From: JBEKUY01 sp049514555
Lineage (GTDB): Bacteria; Acidobacteriota; Terriglobia; Acidiferrales; UBA7541
Direction of reading: 5' to 3'
Length of the DNA stretch: 64,000 bases
NCBI GenBank assembly: GCA_049514555.1
Contig: JBEKUY010000002.1
Coordinates: 476,069-540,068, forward strand
Part shown: positions 1-6,771 of the stretch, in pieces
Position numbering within the stretch: the stretch's first letter is position 1
How the letters are laid out: each line of letters opens with the position of its first letter
The notes under the pieces: model-generated
Databases searched by the model: none
What the model was told of the DNA's origin: nothing
Seen by the model: the letters and a program-made list of their open reading frames with translations, nothing else
Program-made: the position numbers and the translations under genes

Positions 1-249
1 TTGAAGAATTATCCGCAGACGATCGTCAACGTGAAAGTGCGGACGAAGCCGCCGCTCGAGTCGCTGCCGAAGTTTTCGCGCGTCCTCGCCGAGGCCAAGG
101 CCGCGCTCGGGGACAATGGGCGCATCGTGGTGCGTTATTCGGGGACGGAGCAGTTGGCGCGGGTGATGGTCGAGGCGGAACACGCCGCGGACGTCGAGCG
201 CTGGAGCGAGTCGCTGGCCGCGGCGCTGCGCAGCGCGATCGGCGCGTGA
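1..249 (+). CDS. glmM: Phosphoglucosamine mutase, C-terminal end (partial)
   Basis: This is the last 82 residues of a gene entering from the left edge. GlmM converts glucosamine-6-phosphate to glucosamine-1-phosphate for UDP-GlcNAc and cell-wall synthesis in the cytoplasm. The fragment carries the family's C-terminal phosphate-binding segment, seen as RYSGTEQLARVMVE at residues 45-58; the usual form is RYSGTEPL, so Pro is replaced by Gln here. The start, active-site serine and metal loop lie outside the window. The first codon at position 1 is the window edge, not a start. A CRP-like palindrome begins 11 bases after the stop. Confidence 0.9.
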   Translation: MKNYPQTIVNVKVRTKPPLESLPKFSRVLAEAKAALGDNGRIVVRYSGTEQLARVMVEAEHAADVERWSESLAAALRSAIGA

Positions 250-259
250 GGGCGGGCGA

Positions 260-277
260 TTGTGACGGAAATCACAA
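260..277. promoter_or_regulatory. CRP/FNR-type palindromic operator candidate
   Basis: The 18 bases read TTGTGA, six spacer bases, TCACAA: a perfect palindrome matching the core of the CRP consensus (TGTGA-N6-TCACA). It lies just after glmM and upstream of a structured stretch ending in a strong terminator, so it may control that transcript. No matching -35/-10 pair is obvious. The regulator is not in the window. Confidence 0.4.
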
Positions 278-299
278 GTCCCGGGACCGAGGCGATTGG

Positions 300-582
300 G
301 GCGTGTTGAGGGGAACCTACGGAAGAACGGAGGCGGAGGGGGCCAAACCTCTGATAAAGCGTAGGATGAGGGTAGCGGCTGTGAGACTCTGTTGCAACAA
401 ATCATTGCTAACTCAAATCGTTTGAATCGATTCCATCGATTCGACTTTCTGCCCCCTGTGTGGCAGGGCGCGTGCACATCTAATATCAAAAGATTAGCTT
501 CCCGGGGTGGCTGCGACCTTCCTCGACAGGGCGCAGTTCGGGGATCTAATAGAAGGGGGCTATAGGCCCCCTTCTTCGTTTT
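300..582 (+). ncRNA. Possible structured non-coding RNA (family unknown)
   Basis: No convincing ORF covers this stretch, yet it holds several inverted repeats and ends in a textbook intrinsic terminator. Visible elements are a GAATCGAT/ATCGATTC hairpin (424-442), a CTAAT/ATTAG hairpin (480-497) and a CTGCG/CGCAG hairpin near 510-535. The segment near 329-338 (GGAGGGGGCC) could also pair with the terminator's 3' arm, which would give two alternative folds. I compared it by eye with tmRNA, SRP RNA, RNase P RNA, 6S and T-box cores and saw no clear match. The 5' end is a guess. Confidence 0.3.
551..582 (+). terminator. Intrinsic terminator
   Basis: A 10-bp perfect stem (551-560 with 566-575, core AGAAGGGGGC), a 5-base loop and then CGTTTT. 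It would end a plus-strand transcript from glmM or the RNA candidate. serS starts 400 bases later and should have its own promoter. Confidence 0.75.
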
Positions 583-643
583 AGGGGCTGCTTACCTCGC
601 GAGTGGTTAACGATTCCTCGAAAACTGTGAGTCTCAAAAGAGT

Positions 644-671
644 GAGCGGCCGGTGGGGGTGCCGGCCGCTC
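644..671 (-). terminator. Strong GC hairpin, probable minus-strand terminator
   Basis: Arms GAGCGGCCGG (644-653) and its exact complement (662-671) with an 8-base loop. Read on the minus strand it is followed by ACTCTTTTG, a weak T tract. It lies 34 bases past the stop of the small minus-strand ORF at 705-785, so it could terminate that transcript. Confidence 0.4.
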
Positions 672-704
672 GGGCGTGGGTGATGGAGGGTACGTGTACC
701 GAAG

Positions 705-785
705 CTAGCGCGGTTCTTCGGGCCGTCCTGCCACGCTCATGACGAGCAGGGCAGCGCAGAGAACAAGGCACACTAGAACGAGCAT
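705..785 (-). CDS. Small hydrophobic peptide ORF (26 aa)
   Basis: On the minus strand an ATG at 785 follows GGAGAGG with four bases between, a good ribosome binding site. It opens a 26-codon frame whose first 18 residues are almost all hydrophobic (MLVLVCLVLCAALLVMSV) and whose tail is short and polar (AGRPEEPR). That is the shape of a single-pass membrane peptide or a type I toxin-like peptide. A strong hairpin follows the stop. No homologue is recognised and the reading frame is short enough to be chance; the combination of ribosome binding site, composition and downstream hairpin is the support. Confidence 0.35.
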   Translation of the reverse strand: MLVLVCLVLCAALLVMSVAGRPEEPR

Positions 786-986
786 TCGCCTCTCCGGGAG
801 CCGCGCAGGCTCCTGAACACGTGAAGAGTCTGCCGCCCGAGGGCGTTCAAGTCGATAGACCGCGCGTCCCATTCGTAGAGTACCGGCGGGAGTACGTTGG
901 TACTCTTGCGCGCCTGCCCGCGAGGAAAGACCCGGGCCAGGTCCGACGCTACACGATGCGGGCGGTTTACGGTATCCTCATACGCC

Positions 987-2264
987 ATGCACGACCTGAG
1001 CTTCTTTCGCGAGCACCTGGATCTTTTCGTTGAGATGGCGCGGAACCGCGGAGTGAAAATCGATTTCGACGGTTTCCGCAAGCTGGACAGCGAGCGTCGG
1101 GAGTTGATCACCGCGGCAGAGAAACTAAAAGCGCAGCGGAACAAGGCCAGCGACGAGATTGCGCGGCTGAAGAAAGAGAAGCAGGACGCCGGCGCACGAA
1201 TCGCCGAGATGAAACAGGTGTCCGAGCGGATCAAGCAAGCGGACGAGCGCATCGGCGGGCTGGACGAGAAACTGCGCGAGTTTATGTTGACGGTGCCGAA
1301 CCTGGCGCATCGTTCGGTACCGGTGGGCGCGGGTTTAGAGCAGAACGCCGAGGTGCGGCGCTGGGGGCAGCCGCCGAAGTTTGCCTTCGCGGCGCGGCCG
1401 CACTGGGAGGTGGGCGAATCGGCGGGAATTCTGGATTTCGAGACGGCCGCGAAAATCACCGGCGCGCGATTTGCGGTGTACAAGGGCGCGGGCGCGCGGC
1501 TGGAACGCGCCATCACGAATTTCTTTCTCGACGTGCACACGCGCGAGCACGGGTACAGCGAGATTTTTCCGCCGTTCCTGGTGAACTCAGCCTCGCTCAC
1601 CGCCGACGGCAAGCTGCCGAAGTTTGCGAGCGAAATGTTCCGCGTGGAGGGCACCGATTTCTGGCTGTCGCCCACAGCGGAGACGCAGCTGACCAGCTTC
1701 TTTCGCGGAGAAACGCTCGAAGCGGCCGCGCTGCCGCTGCGGCTGTGCGCGGGGACGACGTGTTTCCGGTCCGAGGCGGGCGCGGCAGGAAAAGATACGC
1801 GCGGGCTCAAGCGGCAGCACCAATTCCAGAAGGTCGAGCTCTTCAAGTTCAGCGAGCCGGGACAGAGCTACGACGAACTCGAGTCGCTGGTGCGCGATGC
1901 CGAGGCGGTTCTGCAGAAGCTTGGCCTGCACTATCGCGTGGTGCAACTCTGCACCGGCGATTTGGGATTTGCTTCGGCGAAAACCTACGACATCGAGGTG
2001 TGGTTGCCGTCGTCGCAGGAGTTCATGGAGATCTCCTCCTGCTCAAACTGCGAATCGTTTCAGGCGCGGCGCGCCGGGATTCGATTCAAGCCGAAGGGCG
2101 GCGGCAAGAGTGAATTCGTGCACACGCTGAACGGTTCGGGACTGGCCGTGGGTCGCACCTGGATCGCGATCGTGGAGAATTATCAGCAGGCCGATGGATC
2201 GATCATGATTCCCGATGTGTTGAGGCCGTTCATGGGGATGGAGAGGATAGGGGCAAAGAGTTAG
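987..2264 (+). CDS. serS: Serine--tRNA ligase
   Basis: SerRS charges tRNA-Ser (and tRNA-Sec, relevant because selB and selD are in this window) with serine in the cytoplasm. The 425-aa product starts MHDLSFFREHLDLF, as the family does. An N-terminal antiparallel coiled-coil arm rich in Lys, Glu and Ala (about residues 25-100) is followed by the class II catalytic core. Motif 2 appears as CFRSEAGAAGKDTRGL and motif 3 as GLAVGRTWIAIVENYQ. The frame is open upstream to 897, but the ATG at 987 gives the conserved N-terminus. No clear Shine-Dalgarno precedes it. A bidirectional hairpin follows the stop. Confidence 0.96.
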   Translation: MHDLSFFREHLDLFVEMARNRGVKIDFDGFRKLDSERRELITAAEKLKAQRNKASDEIARLKKEKQDAGARIAEMKQVSERIKQADERIGGLDEKLREFMLTVPNLAHRSVPVGAGLEQNAEVRRWGQPPKFAFAARPHWEVGESAGILDFETAAKITGARFAVYKGAGARLERAITNFFLDVHTREHGYSEIFPPFLVNSASLTADGKLPKFASEMFRVEGTDFWLSPTAETQLTSFFRGETLEAAALPLRLCAGTTCFRSEAGAAGKDTRGLKRQHQFQKVELFKFSEPGQSYDELESLVRDAEAVLQKLGLHYRVVQLCTGDLGFASAKTYDIEVWLPSSQEFMEISSCSNCESFQARRAGIRFKPKGGGKSEFVHTLNGSGLAVGRTWIAIVENYQQADGSIMIPDVLRPFMGMERIGAKS

Positions 2265-2293
2265 AGCCGCAACGACGCGGCTATGGACTGAAG

Positions 2294-2323
2294 AAGGGCT
2301 CCCCGGTCGATCGGGGAGCCCTT
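2294..2323. terminator. Hairpin between convergent serS and tonB-like genes
   Basis: A 12-bp perfect stem (AAGGGCTCCCCG and complement) with a 6-base loop lies between the stops of two converging genes. There is no long T run on either side, so its efficiency is uncertain, but the position fits a shared terminator. Confidence 0.6.
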
Positions 2324-2365
2324 CGTGCTTGGTAGAGAGCACGAGCGAGAGTGCGGAGCTTTGCG

Positions 2366-3031
2366 TCAGCGCTGCATCTGATAGATCACGGTGATTTCCG
2401 TCTCGACCTCGACGGGAACCCCGCCCAGCGTGGTCGGGCGATAGCGCCACTGGCGGACGGCGCTGATTGCCGACTGGAAGAAGAGCGGGTCGCCGCTGAC
2501 AACCTGGAGTGATTGGATGGTGCCGTCGGTTGAGATGATGGCGCGAAGTTCAACGCGGCCTTCGCGGCGGGTCTGCTGGCAAATGGGCGGATAAACCGGG
2601 TCCACGCGTTGGAGCAACATGCCGGACTGGAGGTGGCTCAAAACGACACGATCCACGTGGTGGCTCGTTTGCGTCGGCTGGACAGGTGGCTGGGGTCCGC
2701 GCGGGTGGTCGGTAATGATGGGAATGTATCCATCGGGCACGGGAGGGTTGTTACCGATCCCAGGCGGCGCGTCGTCAGTAGGTCTCACCGTAGGTTGTGG
2801 AGACATAGAAATGGTGGGAGGGATTCTTGTCGGCGCACAGATGATGCAGGGCGGTTGCGTGCGTGGCCCGCGAGGCAGTTCGTTTGTGGGCCCGTGAGCA
2901 GGCGGCCCAGAAACAAAGATGTAGGGCGGCCGCGGAGTGGTTCCGGCGTGCGCGATTAAGTTCGCGGAGTCGAACAGGAGCACGAGGACCAGCGCGGCCA
3001 CAGCGGCCAGTTGGAAAAGGATGGAAAGCAA
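2366..3031 (-). CDS. TonB-like energy transducer protein
   Basis: The 221-aa product has an N-terminal hydrophobic anchor (about residues 1-27), a long Pro-rich periplasmic stretch (30-125) and a C-terminal TonB domain (about 135-221). The domain includes RVDPVYPPICQ, the repeated motif of TonB C-termini, then GRVELRAIISTDGTI and AVRQWRYRPTTLGG. TonB couples the proton motive force to outer-membrane transporters; orphan TonB-domain proteins such as this are common in Acidobacteria and their partners are unknown. No exbB or exbD adjoins. The start is TTG at 3031, five bases after GGGAGG. An in-frame leader ORF with a better ribosome binding site lies just upstream (3056-3148). Confidence 0.8.
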   Translation of the reverse strand: MLSILFQLAAVAALVLVLLFDSANLIAHAGTTPRPPYIFVSGPPAHGPTNELPRGPRTQPPCIICAPTRIPPTISMSPQPTVRPTDDAPPGIGNNPPVPDGYIPIITDHPRGPQPPVQPTQTSHHVDRVVLSHLQSGMLLQRVDPVYPPICQQTRREGRVELRAIISTDGTIQSLQVVSGDPLFFQSAISAVRQWRYRPTTLGGVPVEVETEITVIYQMQR

Positions 3032-3055
3032 GAGGGCCTCCCGGCGAATCCGGCG

Positions 3056-3148
3056 TTAGCGGGAGAGCTGCTCGCGATCGCAGCCGAAGAGGCAGCCGGA
3101 AAGAGCAACGAGGGGTTTGGTCCCAGAACGAGCGCTGCCGGGCAACAT
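3056..3148 (-). CDS. In-frame leader ORF before the tonB-like gene (30 aa)
   Basis: An ATG at 3148 is preceded by AAAGGAGGTGTGTG, the best Shine-Dalgarno in this part of the window. The 30-codon frame ends in TAA at 3056-3058 and is in the same frame as the tonB-like gene, 24 bases before its TTG. It may be a translated leader feeding ribosomes to the downstream start, or the original start of a longer protein interrupted by a nonsense codon. The peptide sequence resembles nothing I know. Confidence 0.35.
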   Translation of the reverse strand: MLPGSARSGTKPLVALSGCLFGCDREQLSR

Positions 3149-3463
3149 CACACACCTCCTTTGAAAACCCGCGAGCGAGCTTACTCGGCTTTCGGCGCCG
3201 ACTCCGAGCTGCCTGCTGCCTCTCGAAGCCGGCACCGCACTCGCAAGTACCTGAGGTGCGCGCCCTCACTCGCTTTGACACCGATGTAGAGACAAAGTTC
3301 CTGAGGAGCGCGAGGGAGAGCACGGGTGAATGTGCCGTTCGAGGGAGGCTGTCGTGGGCAGCAAGCCAGCATCCCCTGTGGCATCTACAAGTTACGGATT
3401 GAGCACCCCAGGGCGCGGTCGAGGCATCCAAGGCTGCGAGGGGATGAAGAAGGAGGGACTCCG
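3149..3463. other. Intergenic region between divergent genes
   Basis: These 315 bases separate the leader ORF (leftward) from the zinc-ribbon gene (rightward) and should hold both promoters. A TTGACA occurs near 3276 but no good -10 follows at the right distance. Long ORFs drawn through here have no recognisable content. Confidence 0.4.
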
Positions 3464-3778
3464 ATGAATCGGCGAACCATTCAAACCGTGGGGGTCCGCT
3501 TGACAGGCTGGGTGGCGCTCGATCGCGACCCGCAGGAGGATTCGGTCGAGTTCGTCTGTCCGAGCTGCGGCGCGCGCGGACACAAGGCGGCCCGGCGCGC
3601 ACGCATGGAGTATCACTTCACTGACGGTTTTCTGCAGGACCTGCAAGGGGAAGTGACGCATTGCCGGCAGTGCGGAGAATCACTGCGCGTGGTGCCGGTG
3701 GTGATGCTGCACGACCAGGACGAGGTGAAGCGGTTCGAAGCAGTGTTTTCAGAAGAGCTGACGGGCGCGGCCCTGTAA
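3464..3778 (+). CDS. Small zinc-ribbon protein of unknown function
   Basis: The ATG at 3464 follows AAGGAGGG at the right distance and opens a 104-aa frame. Two Cys pairs, CPSC (near residue 29) and CRQC (near residue 68), separated by about 36 residues, could form one structural zinc site. Between them is a basic patch (HKAARRARMEYHF). There is no signal peptide or membrane segment. The protein may be an RNA- or DNA-contacting regulator or a small metal-binding protein; I do not recognise the family. It is transcribed away from the tonB-like gene and stands alone. Confidence 0.6.
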   Translation: MNRRTIQTVGVRLTGWVALDRDPQEDSVEFVCPSCGARGHKAARRARMEYHFTDGFLQDLQGEVTHCRQCGESLRVVPVVMLHDQDEVKRFEAVFSEELTGAAL

Positions 3779-3975
3779 CTGGACGCTGAGAAACCGCGCT
3801 TGTCACCGGCCGCAGGCGAACCATGGGCTGCGTCTTAGCGCGCACATGCTGCAAACCTGTGCCACTGGGTCTTTCTGCATCCTGCTTGACGCCTTGCCAA
3901 GCCCCGCGACAAAGACAGGAAACACGCGCAAGCGCCTGCACCCCCAGTAACTCGAGGGGCGGGCGCTTCGCGCTT

Positions 3976-4009
3976 TTGGTGGCGCTGCCCGCTTCGGCAG
4001 CGCCACCAA
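3976..4009. repeat. REP-like inverted repeat
   Basis: Perfect 14-bp arms (TTGGTGGCGCTGCC and complement) flank a 6-base loop. The stretch after it (CAGGCTGAAAGCCTGTCC) is itself a small palindrome. It resembles the GGTGGCGCAACT hairpins at 20235-20262 and 31968-31995, suggesting a dispersed extragenic repeat family. Confidence 0.5.
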
Positions 4010-4059
4010 GTGGACGGGGGCAGGCTGAAAGCCTGTCCTAACGCTCATTCAGCAACCTG

Positions 4060-4458
4060 TTAGTGGTGATCGTGATCGTCGTGATCGGCGTCGCGGTTCC
4101 GATCGCGGTCCCGATCATGATCATGGTCACGATAACGGTCCCAATCGCGATCCCAATCCCGATCCGAGTGCCAGGAATTGGCATCGCCGTCCCACCAGCG
4201 ACCTATGTCCTTGAAGCAGCTCTGACGATGCTGGACGAGGCGATGGCGCCAAGTCTCCGCCTGCTTGCTGCCCCAGCCATGGTCGTGGACAGCCTGGTGA
4301 AGCTTGGCCTCGTCATTCTGGATCGTGCGCCGGCATTGGTCTTCGTTCTGGCGCGCTTGCGCTCGCGGCGCGCCGACAAAGAAAAGAAGGCCGAACAGAG
4401 CGGCGACAAAAGCGGCCTTTCTCGTAAACAGCTTGAAAGCTTGTCGTTGAGTTTGCAC
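4060..4458 (-). CDS. Exported protein with Asp/Arg/His-rich repetitive tail
   Basis: GTG at 4458, eight bases after GGAGG, gives 132 aa beginning with a signal peptide (basic start, hydrophobic core AAFVAALFGLLFFVGAP, then AQA). The mature part has a helical segment with two Cys (QCRRTIQNDEAKLHQAV and RQSCFKDIGRWW), then a low-complexity tail of DRD, DWDRD, HDHD and DHDDHDHH units running to the stop. The tail's DNA is a string of GATC/GGTC-rich imperfect repeats and could vary in length. A His/Asp tail suggests divalent-metal binding at the cell surface, which is inference. The frame is open to 4530, but the ribosome binding site supports the GTG. Confidence 0.6.
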   Translation of the reverse strand: MQTQRQAFKLFTRKAAFVAALFGLLFFVGAPRAQARQNEDQCRRTIQNDEAKLHQAVHDHGWGSKQAETWRHRLVQHRQSCFKDIGRWWDGDANSWHSDRDWDRDWDRYRDHDHDRDRDRNRDADHDDHDHH

Positions 4459-4617
4459 AAGAACCTCCGTCCCTTCCAAAAGAATAGGGGTCGCAGACTT
4501 GTTTGCCCCGTGGCGCATCCGTCTCACCACGGGCAGTGACTTAGATGACCGTCAAGGGGGCAGGGGGCAGAGGTTCCTCTGCTGCAAACCTTCAGTGAGG
4601 GCCGGAGCGGGCCGTTC

Positions 4618-5481
4618 CTACAGGAAATCGGGGTCGAGCCTCATGTGGTACTTCTCGAGACCTTCGCGAACGTGAGCGAAGGCCTCGTCGACGTTGTCGG
4701 CGAACTGGAGCAGCTTGAGCTCCTCTTCGTCGATCGTGCCCCAGCGGACCATGGCGCGCCAGTTGAGGACCTCTTCCCAGTACTTGCGGCCGTAGATGAG
4801 GATGATGTTGTTCTTGGGGAGCTTGCGGGTTTGCAGCAGGGTGAGCATCTCCCAGAGCTCGTCCATGGTGCCGAAGCCGCCGGGAAAAACGATGAGGGCT
4901 TTGGCGATCTGCGCGAACCAGAGTTTACGCATGAAGAAGTAGTGGAAATTGAAGCTCAGCTCGCGGCTGATATAGGGATTGGCAAACTGCTCGAGGGGCA
5001 GCTCGATGGAAAGGCCGATGGACTTGCCTCCGGCTTCGGCGGCGCCGCGATTGGCGGCTTCCATGATGCCAGGGCCCCCGCCGGAGCAGATGACGAAACG
5101 CCGGGGACGGGGACCGAGCGTGAGAGCCCAGGAAGTGATGCGGCGGGAGAGCTCGCGGGCCTCCTCGTAATAGCGCGACATGGCCAGGACGTTCTGGGCC
5201 TCGCGCAGGGCGGCGCGATGGCGCGACTTCTTCCCGGCGCGAATCTTCTCATGTTGGAGGCGGTGGAGATTGGCGAGGGCGCGGTCGCGGGGCTGGATAC
5301 GAGCCGAGCCGAATATGACGATGGTGTCGCCGATGCCCTCCTTGCGGAATTGGGCGAGAGGATGCAGGTACTCGCCGAGAATCCGCAGGGGCCTCGCGGG
5401 GATGCTTTCGAGAAAGCTGCGGTCTTTGTGCGCGACGCGAGGCGCGTGAACGGGACGGAGCGTGCGGGGAGTGCGAGCCAT
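4618..5481 (-). CDS. LOG family protein (Rossmann-fold, lysine-decarboxylase-like)
   Basis: The 287-aa product has the two family hallmarks: GGGPGIMEAANRGA and FPGGFGTMDELWE. The family (TIGR00730 type) includes nucleoside-monophosphate phosphoribohydrolases that release cytokinin-type bases and PpnN-like nucleotide hydrolases; 'lysine decarboxylase' is an old misnomer. This is one of the longer versions with an N-terminal extension of about 90 residues before the Rossmann core. ATG at 5481 lies seven bases after GGAGG. The frame stays open far upstream, but that part is antisense to the divergent vWA gene. The real substrate cannot be read from sequence. Confidence 0.85.
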   Translation of the reverse strand: MARTPRTLRPVHAPRVAHKDRSFLESIPARPLRILGEYLHPLAQFRKEGIGDTIVIFGSARIQPRDRALANLHRLQHEKIRAGKKSRHRAALREAQNVLAMSRYYEEARELSRRITSWALTLGPRPRRFVICSGGGPGIMEAANRGAAEAGGKSIGLSIELPLEQFANPYISRELSFNFHYFFMRKLWFAQIAKALIVFPGGFGTMDELWEMLTLLQTRKLPKNNIILIYGRKYWEEVLNWRAMVRWGTIDEEELKLLQFADNVDEAFAHVREGLEKYHMRLDPDFL

Positions 5482-5598
5482 GCCATGTCCTCCAGTAGAG
5501 GCTCGACCATTGTAAGGAGGCGCGGTAGGGCGTGGCAACGCGAGCGTCGCTCCGGTGCGTCCAATGAAGTACACTACATCGCAGAGGTCGAGGGCCGG

Positions 5599-6732
5599 AT
5601 GGCGCGTACGGCACGGCGGGCAGGTTGGATATTGTGGGGCATCCTGGCGGCAGCGGTGCCGCTGGGAGCGCAGTCGGGCGCGGGTCCGATCTCGCCGAAG
5701 CCGGGCGTGCCGGTCCAGCAGGCGCCCCCTGAAAAAGTGCCCAAGATGGTCGTCAAGGTAATCCTGGTGAACACTCCTGTGACCGTGCGGAACGAGCGCG
5801 GCGAGATGCTCACCGACCTGGAGAGAAACGAATTCCGCGTATTTGACAACGGCGTCGAGCAATTCATCACGCATTTTGACGTCGGGGGCGACCCGCTTTC
5901 GATCGTGATCGTGGTGGAGAACAGCTCGCGAATCCGGCCGCTGCTGAAGGTAGTGCGCAAGACGGGCATCCTGTTCACACAGAATGTGATGGGGCAGACG
6001 GGAGAGGCGGCGGTGCTCTCGGTGAACGACTCGATCGACAAGCTCGTGGACTTCACGGGCGACGCCGATCAGATCGAGAAGACGTTCGCCGGCATGAAGG
6101 AAGGCACATCGGGACTGCGGCTCTACGACGCGATGGCCACGGCGGTCGAGATGCTGCAGAGCCGGCCAATTTCGTCCACGGGCGAAGGGCGGCGGCGGGT
6201 GCTTGTGGTGCTTTCCGAGGGTGAGGACAAGGGCAGCGAATCGAGACTGGGGAGCGTCCTGAAGCGAGCGCAACTCGCCAACGTGGCCATCTATTCGGTG
6301 GGGCTATCCACAACGCGAGCGGAGTTGCAGGCCGAGCCAAAAGACAACACCGTGCAAGTCTCCCCGCCCGGAACATTTCCTTTGCCGCCGACCCCCGGAA
6401 CGCCGCAGACGCCCACGAGCGAGCAGCAACGGTACGGCGGAGCGGACCTGGGGGCGCTGGTCGCTTGGGTGGTGACGCACGTGGAAGCTAAGGTGAAGGC
6501 GCCACCGCTGCAGGTGGCCACCGCAGGCACGGGTGGAGTGAACTACAACACTTACAAAGACGCCTCGATCGAAGAAGCTATCGATAAAATTGGCGGCGAG
6601 CTACACGCGCAGTACTCGCTTTCGTACGCACTGAAGGGCGTCGCTCCCGAGGGCTACCACGAAATCAGGGTGCAGGTGCTGCGCCGGGGCACGACTTGGC
6701 GGGCGCGGCCGGGGTATTACCTGGGGTCGTAG
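5599..6732 (+). CDS. Exported von Willebrand A domain protein (acidobacterial VWFA-related type)
   Basis: The 377-aa protein begins with a signal peptide (MARTARRAGWILWGILAAA...LGAQ), then a short linker, an immunoglobulin-like segment (VNTPVTVRNERGEMLTDLE, DNGVEQFITHF) and a vWA domain from about residue 95. The usual DxSxS metal site is replaced by VENSSRI, so metal binding may be altered. The C-terminal part (about 315-377) contains HAQYSLSYALKG and ends GYYLGS. This architecture matches the VWFA-related Acidobacterial domain family (TIGR03436), whose function is unknown. It is divergent from the LOG gene, 117 bases between starts. Confidence 0.85.
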   Translation: MARTARRAGWILWGILAAAVPLGAQSGAGPISPKPGVPVQQAPPEKVPKMVVKVILVNTPVTVRNERGEMLTDLERNEFRVFDNGVEQFITHFDVGGDPLSIVIVVENSSRIRPLLKVVRKTGILFTQNVMGQTGEAAVLSVNDSIDKLVDFTGDADQIEKTFAGMKEGTSGLRLYDAMATAVEMLQSRPISSTGEGRRRVLVVLSEGEDKGSESRLGSVLKRAQLANVAIYSVGLSTTRAELQAEPKDNTVQVSPPGTFPLPPTPGTPQTPTSEQQRYGGADLGALVAWVVTHVEAKVKAPPLQVATAGTGGVNYNTYKDASIEEAIDKIGGELHAQYSLSYALKGVAPEGYHEIRVQVLRRGTTWRARPGYYLGS

Positions 6733-6771
6733 GCCAGAACTTCGCTGGGCCAGGCTGCCAACTGGCTTCAA

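Noticed and set aside
300..582. Assignment as T-box for serS, or as 6S RNA or tmRNA
   Set aside because: No T-box specifier or antiterminator pattern, no tmRNA mRNA-like frame, and no 6S double-stem with a central bubble could be drawn. The terminator is also 400 bases before serS.
921..938. RNase P-like GAGGAAAGACCCGGG string
   Set aside because: It lacks the other conserved cores (P4 partner, loop elements) and lies just ahead of serS.
2775..3602. 275-codon frame on the minus strand over the tonB-like gene
   Set aside because: It is in a different phase from tonB, Arg/Ser/Pro-rich and without domains.
4645..5598. N-terminal 318-codon extension of the vWA frame
   Set aside because: It runs antisense through the LOG gene and has no signal peptide; the ATG at 5599 begins a clear signal peptide.
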